A DNA stretch of 9,866 nucleotides, taken from positions 1-9,866 of the forward strand of contig CAZFUY010000104.1 of NCBI GenBank assembly GCA_964522445.1. The letters are read 5' to 3'. Under the pieces are notes generated by a model. It was not told the origin of the DNA, did no database searches, and saw only the letters and a program-made list of their open reading frames with translations. Positions 1 to 6,970 of this stretch are shown piece by piece. A program made the position numbers and the translations under genes. Each line of letters begins with the position of its first letter. Positions within the stretch are counted from its first letter, which is position 1. This DNA comes from CAZFUY01 sp964522445. Lineage in GTDB: Bacteria > Pseudomonadota > Gammaproteobacteria > SZUA-229.

Positions 1-1170
1 ACCATACTCATGTGATTTAAGCGCTTCAATTGTGACATCAGCCACTTCTTTGGCACTCATTTCAGGTTTCTCATCATAGGTTGAAACATTAGGTGAAGGA
101 ATTACAACACGGTCTTCACCGGCCCATTTTTCTTCACGGCCACCGTTAAAAAAGAAAGTGACATGGGCATATTTTTCTGTTTCTGCACAATGATATTGCT
201 TATAACCTGCTCGACTAACAACCGATGCCAGCGTTGAGTGAGGTCTTTCTGGCGCAAAGGCTATAGGTAATAAAAACTGAGGATCATATTCGGTTAAACA
301 GGTTACGGTTACGGGCGCATGACCATCGGTATTGAATTTATCAAAGTTTTGCTGGCTTAGAGCAGCGGACAATTGTCTCGGCCTGTCATTTCTGAAATTA
401 AAGAAAATGACATTGTCGCCTTCTTCTACACGCTCTGCTTCAGGCAGAATGCAGGGCTTTATAAATTCATCTGTTTGATCATTGGCATAGGACGATTCAA
501 TAGCATAATGGGCTGTATCATGAAGCTCTCCCTTATGTTCAACCATGGCGCGCCAGGCAACTTCTGTTCTATCCCAGCGATTATCACGGTCCATTGCATA
601 ATAACGACCACAGATAGTGGCAATGCCACCACCGGCTTCTTTCAAAGCAGATTCCAGTTTATCCAGATAACCTATTGCGGCCATGGGTGCTGTATCACGA
701 CCATCGGTAATCATGTGCACCAAAGGCTTGATTTTCTTATCTGCACACATTTCAATGAGTGCCAATAAATGATTAATATGGCTGTGAACACCACCATCTG
801 AAACAAGCCCTAACAAATGCATTGGGCGCTCTTTTTGTGCAGCCTCATCCATAGCAGCAACTAAAGCCGCATTATCAAAAAACTGACTACTTTTTATAGC
901 GTCATCAATACGCACCAGATCCTGGCGCATAATAGTGCCACTACCCAGGGTTAAATGACCCACTTCAGAATTACCCATTTGACCCACTGGCAAGCCAACA
1001 GCCAGACCAGATGCATCTAAAGTGGTGTGTGTGTTTTTGGAAAAATACTCATCTAATCGAGGCGTATTTGCCTCGACAACGGCATTATTTATACGGCTTG
1101 GATTAACTCCAAATCCGTCAAGAATAATTAACAATGATGGGCGGCGGGGAACGCTGCGTGGTTCAGCCAT
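1..1170 (-). CDS. gpmI: 2,3-bisphosphoglycerate-independent phosphoglycerate mutase, C-terminus beyond the window
   Basis: GpmI interconverts 3- and 2-phosphoglycerate in glycolysis and gluconeogenesis. It is a cytosolic, metal-dependent (usually Mn) enzyme of the alkaline phosphatase superfamily. Reading down from the ATG at 1170 gives 390 codons open to the left edge. Visible signatures are the N-terminal metal-site motif LLIILDGFG (Asp18), the catalytic serine motif GQMGNSEVGH (Ser68, the phosphoserine of this family), a SDGGVHSH stretch, TDGRDTAP, and FFNFRNDRPRQL. The family is usually about 510 residues, so roughly 120 C-terminal residues with the remaining metal ligands lie outside. 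The reading frame is unbroken. An AGG about 9 bases upstream is a modest ribosome binding site. It follows tatC on the same strand after a 124-base gap and may be transcribed separately. The family call is near certain. Confidence 0.97.
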   Translation of the reverse strand, partial: MAEPRSVPRRPSLLIILDGFGVNPSRINNAVVEANTPRLDEYFSKNTHTTLDASGLAVGLPVGQMGNSEVGHLTLGSGTIMRQDLVRIDDAIKSSQFFDNAALVAAMDEAAQKERPMHLLGLVSDGGVHSHINHLLALIEMCADKKIKPLVHMITDGRDTAPMAAIGYLDKLESALKEAGGGIATICGRYYAMDRDNRWDRTEVAWRAMVEHKGELHDTAHYAIESSYANDQTDEFIKPCILPEAERVEEGDNVIFFNFRNDRPRQLSAALSQQNFDKFNTDGHAPVTVTCLTEYDPQFLLPIAFAPERPHSTLASVVSRAGYKQYHCAETEKYAHVTFFFNGGREEKWAGEDRVVIPSPNVSTYDEKPEMSAKEVADVTIEALKSHEYG

Positions 1171-1294
1171 TTTATTAAGCCTAATGTCTCTATAATTCGT
1201 CTATTTTTTCGGGCGTAATTCTACACTAAATAAGCTGAGTATGTAGAGGGAATTGCAGGTTTACATATTTTTGAGACGGGTATCAACCTGTGAC
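1171..1294. other. tatC-gpmI intergenic gap, no convincing terminator
   Basis: This short gap holds the gpmI 5' leader. On the minus strand a TAGAAT hexamer could serve as a -10 element for gpmI, but I see no good -35 at the right distance. The inverted repeat CAGGTT/AACCTG (1256-1261 and 1285-1290) has a 23-base loop and no T tract after it on the minus strand, so I do not call it a terminator. Confidence 0.4.
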
Positions 1295-2125
1295 TTACAG
1301 TATTGGTCCATTTTTCTCTTCCTGCTCAATACTATCCAGCTCTGAGTCCATTTCATCATCAGATAAAGGCTCATAATCATCTTCCTGTTGATCTTTCTTT
1401 TTATTAACGATGCGTGCTGCCAGAAGCCCTATTTCAAATAAAATCCACATGGGTATGGCTAATAAGGACTGGGAAATAATATCTGGTGGCGTTAACAACA
1501 TGCCAATAACAAATACACCGACAATAATGTAGGGACGTTTTTCAGATAGTTTTTCTACTGTGGTTGCACCGACCTGTACTAACAAAAACGTAGCTACTGG
1601 CATTTCAAAAGCAATACCAAAGGCAAAAAATATTGCCAGTATAAAATCCAGATACTGACCAATATCGGTCATTACAGCCACGCCCTCTGGCGCAATTAAA
1701 ATAAAGAAATTAAATAGCAGGGGAAATACCACGAAATACGCAAAGGCTATGCCGCAGTAAAATAAAACCACACTTGAAAATACCAGTGGAGCAACCAGAC
1801 CCTTTTCATGTTTATATAAACCGGGCGCAATAAAAGACCACATCTGATACAACAGATAAGGCAAGGAAATTAAAACCGAAAGCATTAGCACCAGTTTAAA
1901 CGGCACAAGAAAAGGCGCGGTTACACCCGTGGCAATCATCGACGTGCCTTCTGGCATCAGGCTAATTAAAGGCTGTGCAAAATAGGAAAAAATTTCTTCA
2001 GAAAAAGAAAACAATGCAAGAAACATAACAAGCACAGCAACAACCATGCGTAATAAACGATCACGCAATTCAAGCAGGTGACTTACAAAACCCTGCTCCT
2101 GATTCTGCCCTGATTGTTCAGTCAT
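1295..2125 (-). CDS. tatC: Sec-independent protein translocase subunit TatC
   Basis: TatC is the polytopic inner-membrane core of the twin-arginine translocase. With TatB it forms the receptor that binds the SRRxFLK signal of folded, often cofactor-containing, exported proteins. The 276-residue product has six hydrophobic segments. It also has the cytoplasmic N-terminal HLLELRDRL motif (Glu19, Arg21), the conserved first-loop FIAPGLYKHEK (Glu107), FAYFVVFPL, and the LLTPPDIISQ motif near residue 215, all matching the E. coli protein closely. The C-terminus is a long charged, mostly acidic tail, slightly longer than in E. coli (258 residues). Its ATG overlaps the tatB stop codon as ATGA at 2122-2125, which suggests translational coupling. 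It is the last gene of the his-tat block before gpmI. Confidence 0.98.
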   Translation of the reverse strand: MTEQSGQNQEQGFVSHLLELRDRLLRMVVAVLVMFLALFSFSEEIFSYFAQPLISLMPEGTSMIATGVTAPFLVPFKLVLMLSVLISLPYLLYQMWSFIAPGLYKHEKGLVAPLVFSSVVLFYCGIAFAYFVVFPLLFNFFILIAPEGVAVMTDIGQYLDFILAIFFAFGIAFEMPVATFLLVQVGATTVEKLSEKRPYIIVGVFVIGMLLTPPDIISQSLLAIPMWILFEIGLLAARIVNKKKDQQEDDYEPLSDDEMDSELDSIEQEEKNGPIL

Positions 2126-2553
2126 TCAGATTTTTCCGCAGCATCAATCTGCTCTGGTTTATTTTTTGATTTGTCTGCTGATTTTGATGATGGCGTATTT
2201 TTTATTTCTTCGCTGTCATCTTCTTCGATAATTTCATATTGTGGTTCATGATGAACCACAGGATCTTTTTCATCATCTAAAACATTTGTGTAGTTTTCAT
2301 TTATCTCATTCTGTGAAACATCTATCTTACTTTGTAATTCTTTTAACTGAACTTCCTGATTGTGCAGCAAGCGTTTTAATTCACTCGCATCAAACTCACT
2401 TGCCACTTCCTGTTTAACGCCTTCGATATAGCGCCGACCTTTACCCACCCAGTAACCCACTGTTTTAGCAGCTTTTGGTAATCGCTCTGGCCCAAGAACA
2501 ACAAGCGCCAGAACACCGATGAGTAGAATTTCCCAAAAGCCAATATCAAACAT
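2122..2553 (-). CDS. tatB: Sec-independent protein translocase subunit TatB
   Basis: TatB pairs with TatC in the twin-arginine signal-peptide receptor. The 143-residue product starts MFDIGFWEILLIG, with the conserved Glu8 in the membrane segment. A single N-terminal transmembrane helix (about residues 5-20) is followed by the hinge LGPERLP (20-26), an amphipathic helix, a heptad-like charged stretch around residues 55-90, and a long acidic, low-complexity tail. The GPERLP hinge and Glu8 separate it from TatA, which carries FGTKKL instead. The start codon is the ATG at 2553; there is no strong Shine-Dalgarno sequence before it, and it begins 20 bases after the tatA stop. Its stop overlaps the tatC start by four bases. 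Confidence 0.97.
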   Translation of the reverse strand: MFDIGFWEILLIGVLALVVLGPERLPKAAKTVGYWVGKGRRYIEGVKQEVASEFDASELKRLLHNQEVQLKELQSKIDVSQNEINENYTNVLDDEKDPVVHHEPQYEIIEEDDSEEIKNTPSSKSADKSKNKPEQIDAAEKSE

Positions 2554-2573
2554 AAATAAATTTAAACTTTAGA

Positions 2574-2798
2574 TTAAGAATTTTCTTTTTCTTTCGACGT
2601 AACTTTAGCATCGATGACATTATCTGTTTTCTTTTCCAATGATTCATCGGCATCTTTCTCGCCTGTTTTAACTGCTTTTTTAAAACTGTTAATAGCAGAG
2701 CCTAAGTCACCACCCATATTGCGCAATTTTTTTGTTCCAAATAATAAAATAACAATACCTAGAACAATTACTAATTGCCAAATGCTAATACCCATCAT
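2574..2798 (-). CDS. tatA: Sec-independent protein translocase subunit TatA
   Basis: TatA oligomerises at the TatBC receptor to let folded proteins cross the inner membrane. The 74-residue product has the expected order: short N-terminus, one transmembrane helix (about residues 4-19), the hinge FGTKKLRNMG (from residue 20), an amphipathic helix LGSAINSFKKAVK, and a highly charged tail. It aligns end to end with E. coli TatA (MGGISIWQL versus MMGISIWQL) but is somewhat shorter. Two ATG codons are adjacent at 2798 and 2795. I chose the first because a GAGG lies 7 bases upstream of it and it keeps the family spacing. It lies 134 bases downstream of hisE, with a palindromic element in the gap. 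Confidence 0.97.
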   Translation of the reverse strand: MMGISIWQLVIVLGIVILLFGTKKLRNMGGDLGSAINSFKKAVKTGEKDADESLEKKTDNVIDAKVTSKEKENS

Positions 2799-2835
2799 AT
2801 TTTATCCTCGATACTCAGTAAGCTAAAAGTTTTTC

Positions 2836-2892
2836 TGTCATTCCCATATACTTATAATGGAAATCTGCATCATAAAGATCACCGAAATGACA
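2836..2892. repeat. Short palindromic repeat with GTCATT/AATGAC ends
   Basis: A 57-base stretch between hisE and tatA begins TGTCATT and ends AATGACA, a 7-base perfect terminal inverted repeat. The left end continues as TGTCATTCCC. Internally there is ATGGAAATCTGCAT. Dispersed elements starting GTCATTCC and ending GGAATGAC are common in many proteobacterial genomes, and this looks like a worn copy (inference from shape; I cannot count other copies from one window). It would place a weak hairpin in any his-to-tat read-through transcript. Confidence 0.45.
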
Positions 2893-2932
2893 AATAAATA
2901 CGAAGCCGTCTCTCAACTTGTTAATATTAAAA

Positions 2933-3250
2933 TTAATCCTGTCTTGACGCTTTCTCTTCTATTCCAGAAAGACCAAAACGTCTATCCAGTTCATTTAAAA
3001 CATCATCAGGCTTTAAATCTTGCTGCGCCAGTAATACCATTGTGTGAAACCATAGATCAGCTGTTTCATAAATAATTTTTTCTTTCACTCCATCTTTGGC
3101 TGCCATTACTGTTTCTGTGGCTTCTTCACCAATCTTTTTCAGAATGCTATCCAGTCCTTTAGAGTATAATTTAGCAACATAAGATGATTCAGGGTCGGCC
3201 TGTTTGCGTTCTTCCAGAACCTCCGCTAAACGTGAAAGCACATCACTCAT
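2933..3250 (-). CDS. hisE: Phosphoribosyl-ATP pyrophosphohydrolase
   Basis: HisE hydrolyses phosphoribosyl-ATP to phosphoribosyl-AMP and pyrophosphate, the second step of histidine biosynthesis. It is an all-helical MazG-like NTP pyrophosphatase. The 105-residue product contains the metal-binding motif EEATETVMAAKDG followed by EKIIYETADLWFHTMVLL, the paired acidic helices expected of this fold. It is unfused, unlike the bifunctional HisIE of E. coli. Its ATG overlaps the hisI TGA as ATGA (3247-3250), so the enzymes of consecutive steps are translationally coupled. The gene ends 134 bases before tatA. Confidence 0.96.
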   Translation of the reverse strand: MSDVLSRLAEVLEERKQADPESSYVAKLYSKGLDSILKKIGEEATETVMAAKDGVKEKIIYETADLWFHTMVLLAQQDLKPDDVLNELDRRFGLSGIEEKASRQD

Positions 3251-3633
3251 TTATAAATATCCTTTGGGTCTTTGATAACAGGATCAACTGCCTGCCAGCT
3301 ACCTTCTTTAAATTCTTTATAAAAACAACTTTCTCTACCTGTATGACAGGCGATACCATCCGTTTGCTCAATATTTATTAATAACACATCGTTATCGCAG
3401 TCCAGCCTTAATGATTTTACTTTTTGTGTATGACCCGACTCTTCACCCTTGTGCCACAGTTTTTTACGTGAACGCGAATAATAAACCGCTTCGCCTTTTT
3501 TCACCGTTAATGCCAGTGATTCACGATTCATCCAGGCAAACATAAGTATGCGGCCCGTTTTTGCATCCTGCGCAATAGCGGGCAACAAACCATCATCGGT
3601 CCATTTTATATCGTTTAGCCAGTTTTCACTCAT
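3247..3633 (-). CDS. hisI: Phosphoribosyl-AMP cyclohydrolase
   Basis: HisI opens the purine ring of phosphoribosyl-AMP, the third step of histidine biosynthesis. It is a zinc- and magnesium-dependent cytosolic homodimer. The 128-residue product starts WLNDIKWTDDGLLPAIAQD and carries MFAWMNRESL, YYSRSRKKLWHKGEESGH, and the zinc cysteines in LRLDCDND (Cys79) and ACHTGRESCFY (Cys96, Cys103). The length is normal for the stand-alone enzyme. The ATG at 3633 has only a weak Shine-Dalgarno sequence. It is separated from hisF by a 115-base gap that holds a REPIN-like palindromic element ending 27 bases before the start codon, so its expression may be partly uncoupled from hisF. Confidence 0.97.
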   Translation of the reverse strand: MSENWLNDIKWTDDGLLPAIAQDAKTGRILMFAWMNRESLALTVKKGEAVYYSRSRKKLWHKGEESGHTQKVKSLRLDCDNDVLLINIEQTDGIACHTGRESCFYKEFKEGSWQAVDPVIKDPKDIYK

Positions 3634-3660
3634 TGGATTATTTTAACATAGGTAGGTTTT

Positions 3661-3735
3661 TGTGGGAGCATTTACAGTTTTAGCCACAAAACTTATTTCA
3701 CTAAACCACTGGTCGCAGCTAAAGCTGCTCCTACA
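3661..3735. repeat. REPIN-like element: inverted pair of TGTRGGAGC repeats
   Basis: The 75-base element starts TGTGGGAGCA (3661-3670) and ends TGCTCCTACA (3726-3735), an inverted pair differing by one base. Read on the minus strand, the right copy continues AGCTTTAGCTGCGACCA, itself a short hairpin. The left copy continues with a diverged TTTTAGCCACAAA. TGTAGGAGCNGCTTTAGCNGCGA is a well-known form of repetitive extragenic palindrome in gammaproteobacteria; two in inverted order make a REPIN/BIME. It lies wholly between the hisF stop and the hisI start, and would fold as a hairpin in the his mRNA. That the element is mobile or repeated in this genome is inference. Confidence 0.65.
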
Positions 3736-3748
3736 GTTTATAGGTGCT

Positions 3749-4522
3749 CTACAGACGAACTTCAATGCCTTTTGATGCCATAAATTCTTTGGCTTCATGA
3801 ACCGTGTATTCTGCAAAATGAAAAATGCTGGCCGCCAGCACCGCATCAGCCTTGCCCTTAGTAACTCCATCAGCCAGATGCTGTAGATTACCAACACCTC
3901 CCGACGCTATGATAGGAATAGATACTGCATCACTGATCGCTTTGGTTAAATCCAGATCAAAACCTATTTTAGTGCCATCTCGATCCATGCTGGTTAGTAG
4001 TATTTCACCCGCGCCATAATCAGCCATTTTTATGGCCCACTCGATGGCATCTAAACCTGTGGGTTTGCGCCCACCGTGGGTGAATATCTCCCAACGATCA
4101 GGCTCACCTTCTTCGCTTACCTTTTTTGCATCTATGGCGACAACAATACACTGTGAGCCAACACGCTCGGTAGCTTCTTTCACCAGTTCAGGATTAAATA
4201 CAGCCGCAGTATTAATGGCGACTTTATCTGCACCAGCATTTAGCATGCGTCGCACATCATCTACTTTTCGAATGCCGCCGCCGACTGTAAGCGGAATAAA
4301 TACCTGCTCTGCTACCTGCTCTACTACATGCACTATTGTTTCACGATCATCTGAGCTGGCTGTGATATCAAGAAAGGTAATTTCATCTGCGCCCTCCAGA
4401 TCATAGCGCTTTGCGACTTCTACTGGGTCACCCGCATCACGGATATCAACAAATTGAACGCCTTTAACCACTCGCCCATCTCTTACATCAAGACATGGGA
4501 TAATTCGTTTTGCTAATGACAT
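3749..4522 (-). CDS. hisF: Imidazole glycerol phosphate synthase, cyclase subunit
   Basis: HisF receives ammonia from HisH and converts PRFAR to imidazole glycerol phosphate and AICAR, linking histidine and purine synthesis. It is a (beta/alpha)8 barrel. I start it at the ATG at 4522, giving 257 residues beginning MSLAKRIIPCLDVRDG; a TTG eight codons upstream (4546) is in frame but would add residues not seen in the family. Catalytic Asp12 (IPCLDV) and Asp131 (VVAIDAKK) are present, with the phosphate-binding motifs LTVGGGIR and PIIASGGVGN. The C-terminus GIEVRL is typical. An AAAGG lies somewhat far (about 13 bases) from the start. It follows hisA after 30 bases, and the two form a paralogous barrel pair. 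Confidence 0.97.
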   Translation of the reverse strand: MSLAKRIIPCLDVRDGRVVKGVQFVDIRDAGDPVEVAKRYDLEGADEITFLDITASSDDRETIVHVVEQVAEQVFIPLTVGGGIRKVDDVRRMLNAGADKVAINTAAVFNPELVKEATERVGSQCIVVAIDAKKVSEEGEPDRWEIFTHGGRKPTGLDAIEWAIKMADYGAGEILLTSMDRDGTKIGFDLDLTKAISDAVSIPIIASGGVGNLQHLADGVTKGKADAVLAASIFHFAEYTVHEAKEFMASKGIEVRL

Positions 4523-4552
4523 ACTTTTCTGAAAACCTTTGCACAAATGCTT

Positions 4553-5287
4553 TTATGATTGCTTATCACACCAGGCTTGTGCTTCTGCAAAATTCAACGT
4601 GCCTTCATAAATAGCACGCCCTGTTATTGCACCCATAATGCCTTCATCTTCAACAGCTGTTAGCGCTTTAACATCATCAATATTGGTAATGCCGCCAGAG
4701 GCAACCACGGGAATATGTATCGCCTGAGCCAGCTTCACAGTCGCTTCGACATTAACACCCTGCATCATGCCATCTCGTGAGATATCAGTATAAATAATGG
4801 CTTCCACACCATCTTCTTCAAATCGCTGAGCCATATCAATAACATCATGACGTGAAACTTTTGACCAGCCTTCAGTCGCTACTTTGCCATCTTTAGCATC
4901 AAGACCAACAATAATGTGGCCGGGAAATCCCGCACATATTTCACTAATAAAATGCGGGTCGGTTACCGCTTTAGTACCAATAATAACGTAGCTCACACCA
5001 GCATCGAGATAGGCTTCGATTGTGACTTCATCACGAATACCACCACCCACCTGAATAGGCACATCAGGATAGGCTTCGGCTATTTTATGAACGACACCTG
5101 CATTTACAGGCTCACCCGCAAAAGCACCATTTAAATCAACAAGATGCAAGCGCCGACAACCTGCTTCAACCCATTTTCCAGCCATGGCAACCGGGTCATC
5201 AGAAAATACCGTGTTGTCGTCCATCATGCCCTGACGCAGGCGTACACATTGTCCATCTTTTAGGTCTATAGCGGGGATCAATAACAT
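4553..5287 (-). CDS. hisA: ProFAR isomerase (phosphoribosylformimino-AICAR-P isomerase)
   Basis: HisA carries out the Amadori rearrangement of ProFAR to PRFAR, the fourth step of histidine biosynthesis. The 244-residue (beta/alpha)8 barrel starts MLLIPAIDLKDGQCVRL with catalytic Asp8. The second acid is Asp130 in IIVGLDAKDG. Phosphate-binding loops QVGGGIRD and VVASGGITN are present, as is TDISRDGMMQG. The length is normal. The ATG at 5287 is preceded by AAGGT about 8 bases upstream. It lies between hisH and hisF, so enzymes of consecutive steps are encoded side by side. Confidence 0.97.
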   Translation of the reverse strand: MLLIPAIDLKDGQCVRLRQGMMDDNTVFSDDPVAMAGKWVEAGCRRLHLVDLNGAFAGEPVNAGVVHKIAEAYPDVPIQVGGGIRDEVTIEAYLDAGVSYVIIGTKAVTDPHFISEICAGFPGHIIVGLDAKDGKVATEGWSKVSRHDVIDMAQRFEEDGVEAIIYTDISRDGMMQGVNVEATVKLAQAIHIPVVASGGITNIDDVKALTAVEDEGIMGAITGRAIYEGTLNFAEAQAWCDKQS

Positions 5288-5306
5288 TTTTATTACCTTG
5301 ATTTAT

Positions 5307-5945
5307 TTATTGCTGCCCATCCCAGTGAGCAAAGTTTTTCAATAGCTGCAATCCATCTGCAGCGCTTTTTTCTGGATGAAATTGCACAGCAAAGACATTG
5401 CCTTTACCTATGCCTGATACAAATTTAATGCCGTATTGTGTAGTTGCTGTGACAATAGACTGATCTTCAGGATCCATATAATAACTGTGTACAAAATAAA
5501 ATCGACTGCACTCATTTATGTTGTGCCACAGAGGGTGATCGCCTGAATGATGTACCTGATTCCAGCCCATATGTGGAATCTTTAATTTTTCGCCATTTTC
5601 CTGCATATTTTTGTCAAAAGCTCGAACCTCACCCGGGTATAGTCCAAGGCAATCAACGCCTTCATTTTCCTGACTATGGGATAACAAAACCTGCATTCCC
5701 ATACAGATACCCAGAAAAGGTTTTTCTTTTGCTGCCCGTAATACCACCTGACTCAGATTGCGATCAGCTAATTCTTTCATGCAGTCTCGGGCTGCACCCT
5801 GGCCAGGAAATACTACCCGATCTGCATTCTGAATATCTTTGGCACTGGAAGTTACTATTACACTCTGACCTTCGGCCACATGCTCCATAGCTTTGGCAAC
5901 CGAACGCAGATTACCCATACCATAATCAACAACAGCAATTGACAC
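5307..5945 (-). CDS. hisH: Imidazole glycerol phosphate synthase, glutamine amidotransferase subunit
   Basis: HisH hydrolyses glutamine and channels ammonia to HisF. The 212-residue class I glutaminase starts MSIAVVDYGMGNLRSV and has the oxyanion-hole PGQG (47-50), nucleophile Cys81 in GICMGMQVLL, and His190/Glu192 in VQFHPEKS, a complete triad. MGWNQVHH and YFVHSYY are also family hallmarks. The start codon is GTG at 5945, immediately after the hisB TAA (5946-5948) with no intervening base, so translation is probably coupled to hisB. An AAGGG about 10 bases upstream, inside the hisB 3' end, would serve as the ribosome binding site. Confidence 0.97.
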   Translation of the reverse strand: MSIAVVDYGMGNLRSVAKAMEHVAEGQSVIVTSSAKDIQNADRVVFPGQGAARDCMKELADRNLSQVVLRAAKEKPFLGICMGMQVLLSHSQENEGVDCLGLYPGEVRAFDKNMQENGEKLKIPHMGWNQVHHSGDHPLWHNINECSRFYFVHSYYMDPEDQSIVTATTQYGIKFVSGIGKGNVFAVQFHPEKSAADGLQLLKNFAHWDGQQ

Positions 5946-6542
5946 TTATAGTGCACCCTTTGTTGAAGGCAATATGCCCTGCATACGAGGATCTGCTTCT
6001 AGCGCCATGCGCACAGCTCGGCCAAATGCCTTAAATATAGTTTCGGCTATGTGGTGAGAGTTTTTGCCCCGAATACAGTCGATATGCAAAGTCACATTGG
6101 CATGATTCACAAACCCCTGAAAGAATTCAATAAACAGATCCACATCAAAATCACCAATACTGGCACGGGGAAAGCTGGCATGAAATTCAAGACCGGGGCG
6201 ACCAGAAAAATCAATCACAACTCGTGATAAAGCCTCATCTAATGGCACATAAGCATGACCATAGCGGCAAATACCTTTTTTATCACCCACCGCCTGACTG
6301 AATGCCTGACCCAGAGTAATGCCAATATCTTCTACTGTGTGGTGCGCATCAATATGCAGATCACCTTTGGCCTGAATATCTAAATCGATCATGCCGTGAC
6401 GTGCGACCTGATCCAGCATGTGGTCAAGAAAACCAACGCCAGTTGCAAAGTTTGACTTCCCCGTACCATCAAGATTGATTCGAACGTCTATCTGGGTTTC
6501 CAGGGTATCGCGCTTAACTTCCGCTGTACGTTCAGCAGCCAT
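5946..6542 (-). CDS. hisB: Imidazoleglycerol-phosphate dehydratase (monofunctional)
   Basis: HisB dehydrates imidazole glycerol phosphate to imidazole acetol phosphate using a manganese pair. I start at the ATG at 6542, giving 198 residues beginning MAAERTAEVKRDTLETQIDV. A GGAG 6 bases upstream supports it, and upstream in-frame ATGs at 6557 and 6584 would add a non-conserved extension without a better ribosome binding site. Metal-binding motifs are HHTVEDIG (from residue 67) and NSHHIAETIFKAFG (from 161). FLDHMLDQVARHG, FSGRPGL and the terminal PSTKGAL are typical. There is no histidinol-phosphatase domain, so it differs from the bifunctional E. coli protein and that activity must be encoded elsewhere. 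It is the first his gene here and follows a 428-base gap after dtd. Confidence 0.97.
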   Translation of the reverse strand: MAAERTAEVKRDTLETQIDVRINLDGTGKSNFATGVGFLDHMLDQVARHGMIDLDIQAKGDLHIDAHHTVEDIGITLGQAFSQAVGDKKGICRYGHAYVPLDEALSRVVIDFSGRPGLEFHASFPRASIGDFDVDLFIEFFQGFVNHANVTLHIDCIRGKNSHHIAETIFKAFGRAVRMALEADPRMQGILPSTKGAL

Positions 6543-6758
6543 TAAATTCTCCGGCATTCTAATATCAGGAGGCATAGGATACACCGGAATGGCAAGGGAT
6601 TTAAGAGATATATGAAAGATTTATCAGCTAAGACACTGAATTACATAAAATATTTTATAGGTCATAGAAGGGATATATAACCTGTATATCAGAGCAGGCT
6701 ATTTTAAACTTAAAATAGGCTTTAAACTTACAGCTCTTTACATCTATTCGATAAATAA

Positions 6759-6791
6759 AATCTCCTGAGGGGGGGGTAGAGAGGGGAGATT
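6759..6791. repeat. Small palindrome with G8 tract, AATCTCC/GGAGATT arms
   Basis: Arms AATCTCC (6759-6765) and GGAGATT (6785-6791) are perfect inverted repeats around a 19-base G-rich loop that includes eight consecutive G (6769-6776). On the minus strand this is a C8 tract within the putative hisB leader. It resembles the AATCTCCC...GGGAGATT family of small dispersed palindromes seen in some marine gammaproteobacteria, but that likeness is from memory. The G8 run is a likely site of length variation. Confidence 0.35.
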
Positions 6792-6811
6792 AATTTCAAA
6801 GTCTCGCTCAA

Positions 6812-6838
6812 TATTTTCAAAAAAGGCACTTGAAAATA
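6812..6838. repeat. Perfect 9-bp inverted repeat in the hisB upstream region
   Basis: TATTTTCAA (6812-6820) and TTGAAAATA (6830-6838) are perfect inverted repeats with a 9-base loop. The stem is AT-rich. No T run follows on the minus strand, so it is more likely an operator-like or leader structure than a terminator. Confidence 0.35.
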
Positions 6839-6888
6839 CCTGCCAGCTTTAGAACAAGCACTTTATTTATCGTTAAGACCCGCTATAT

Positions 6889-6914
6889 ATTATAGATTAT
6901 TTGATAAATATCAA
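6889..6914 (-). promoter_or_regulatory. Possible his-operon promoter with overlapping palindrome
   Basis: On the minus strand a perfect TATAAT lies at 6894-6889. Upstream of it is TTGATA (6914-6909), but the spacer is only 14 bases; at 17 bases the hexamer is GAGTTG, a poor match. The -35 side overlaps the palindrome TTGATA-AA-TATCAA (6901-6914, plus strand), which could bind a repressor or activator. If used, it would give a hisB leader of roughly 340 bases. This is a tentative call from hexamers alone. Confidence 0.25.
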
Positions 6915-6970
6915 CTCACAGGCAATAAATAACATAATATTTATCTATTTGAGCAGTTTTACAACCACCA

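Larger units (their letters stand above)
6543..6970. other. dtd-hisB intergenic region, 428 bases, rich in inverted repeats
   Basis: No credible gene is visible in this AT-rich gap. It should contain the his promoter on the minus strand and the 3' end of any dtd transcript. Visible structure: an imperfect direct repeat AGGCTATTTTAAACTTA (6696-6712) and AGGCTTTAAACTTA (6717-6730), the first containing part of the palindrome CTATTTTAA-AC-TTAAAATAG; a G8 run flanked by AATCTCC/GGAGATT arms; and TATTTTCAA/TTGAAAATA arms at 6812-6838. I looked on the minus strand for a his leader peptide with consecutive histidine codons and found none. Confidence 0.6.

Noticed and set aside
373..768. Plus-strand open frame of 131 codons
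   Set aside because: It is antisense to gpmI, whose minus-strand frame is intact with clear active-site motifs. It has no recognisable product.
1256..1290. CAGGTT/AACCTG hairpin as a tatC terminator
   Set aside because: The stem is only six pairs, the loop is long, and no T tract follows on the transcribed strand.
3643..3897. Minus-strand open frame overlapping the end of hisF
   Set aside because: It overlaps hisF in another frame and runs across the REPIN-like element. It has no ribosome binding site or family resemblance.
6543..6970. Histidine leader peptide and attenuator
   Set aside because: No run of CAT/CAC codons after a ribosome binding site on the minus strand, and no terminator with a T run before hisB.
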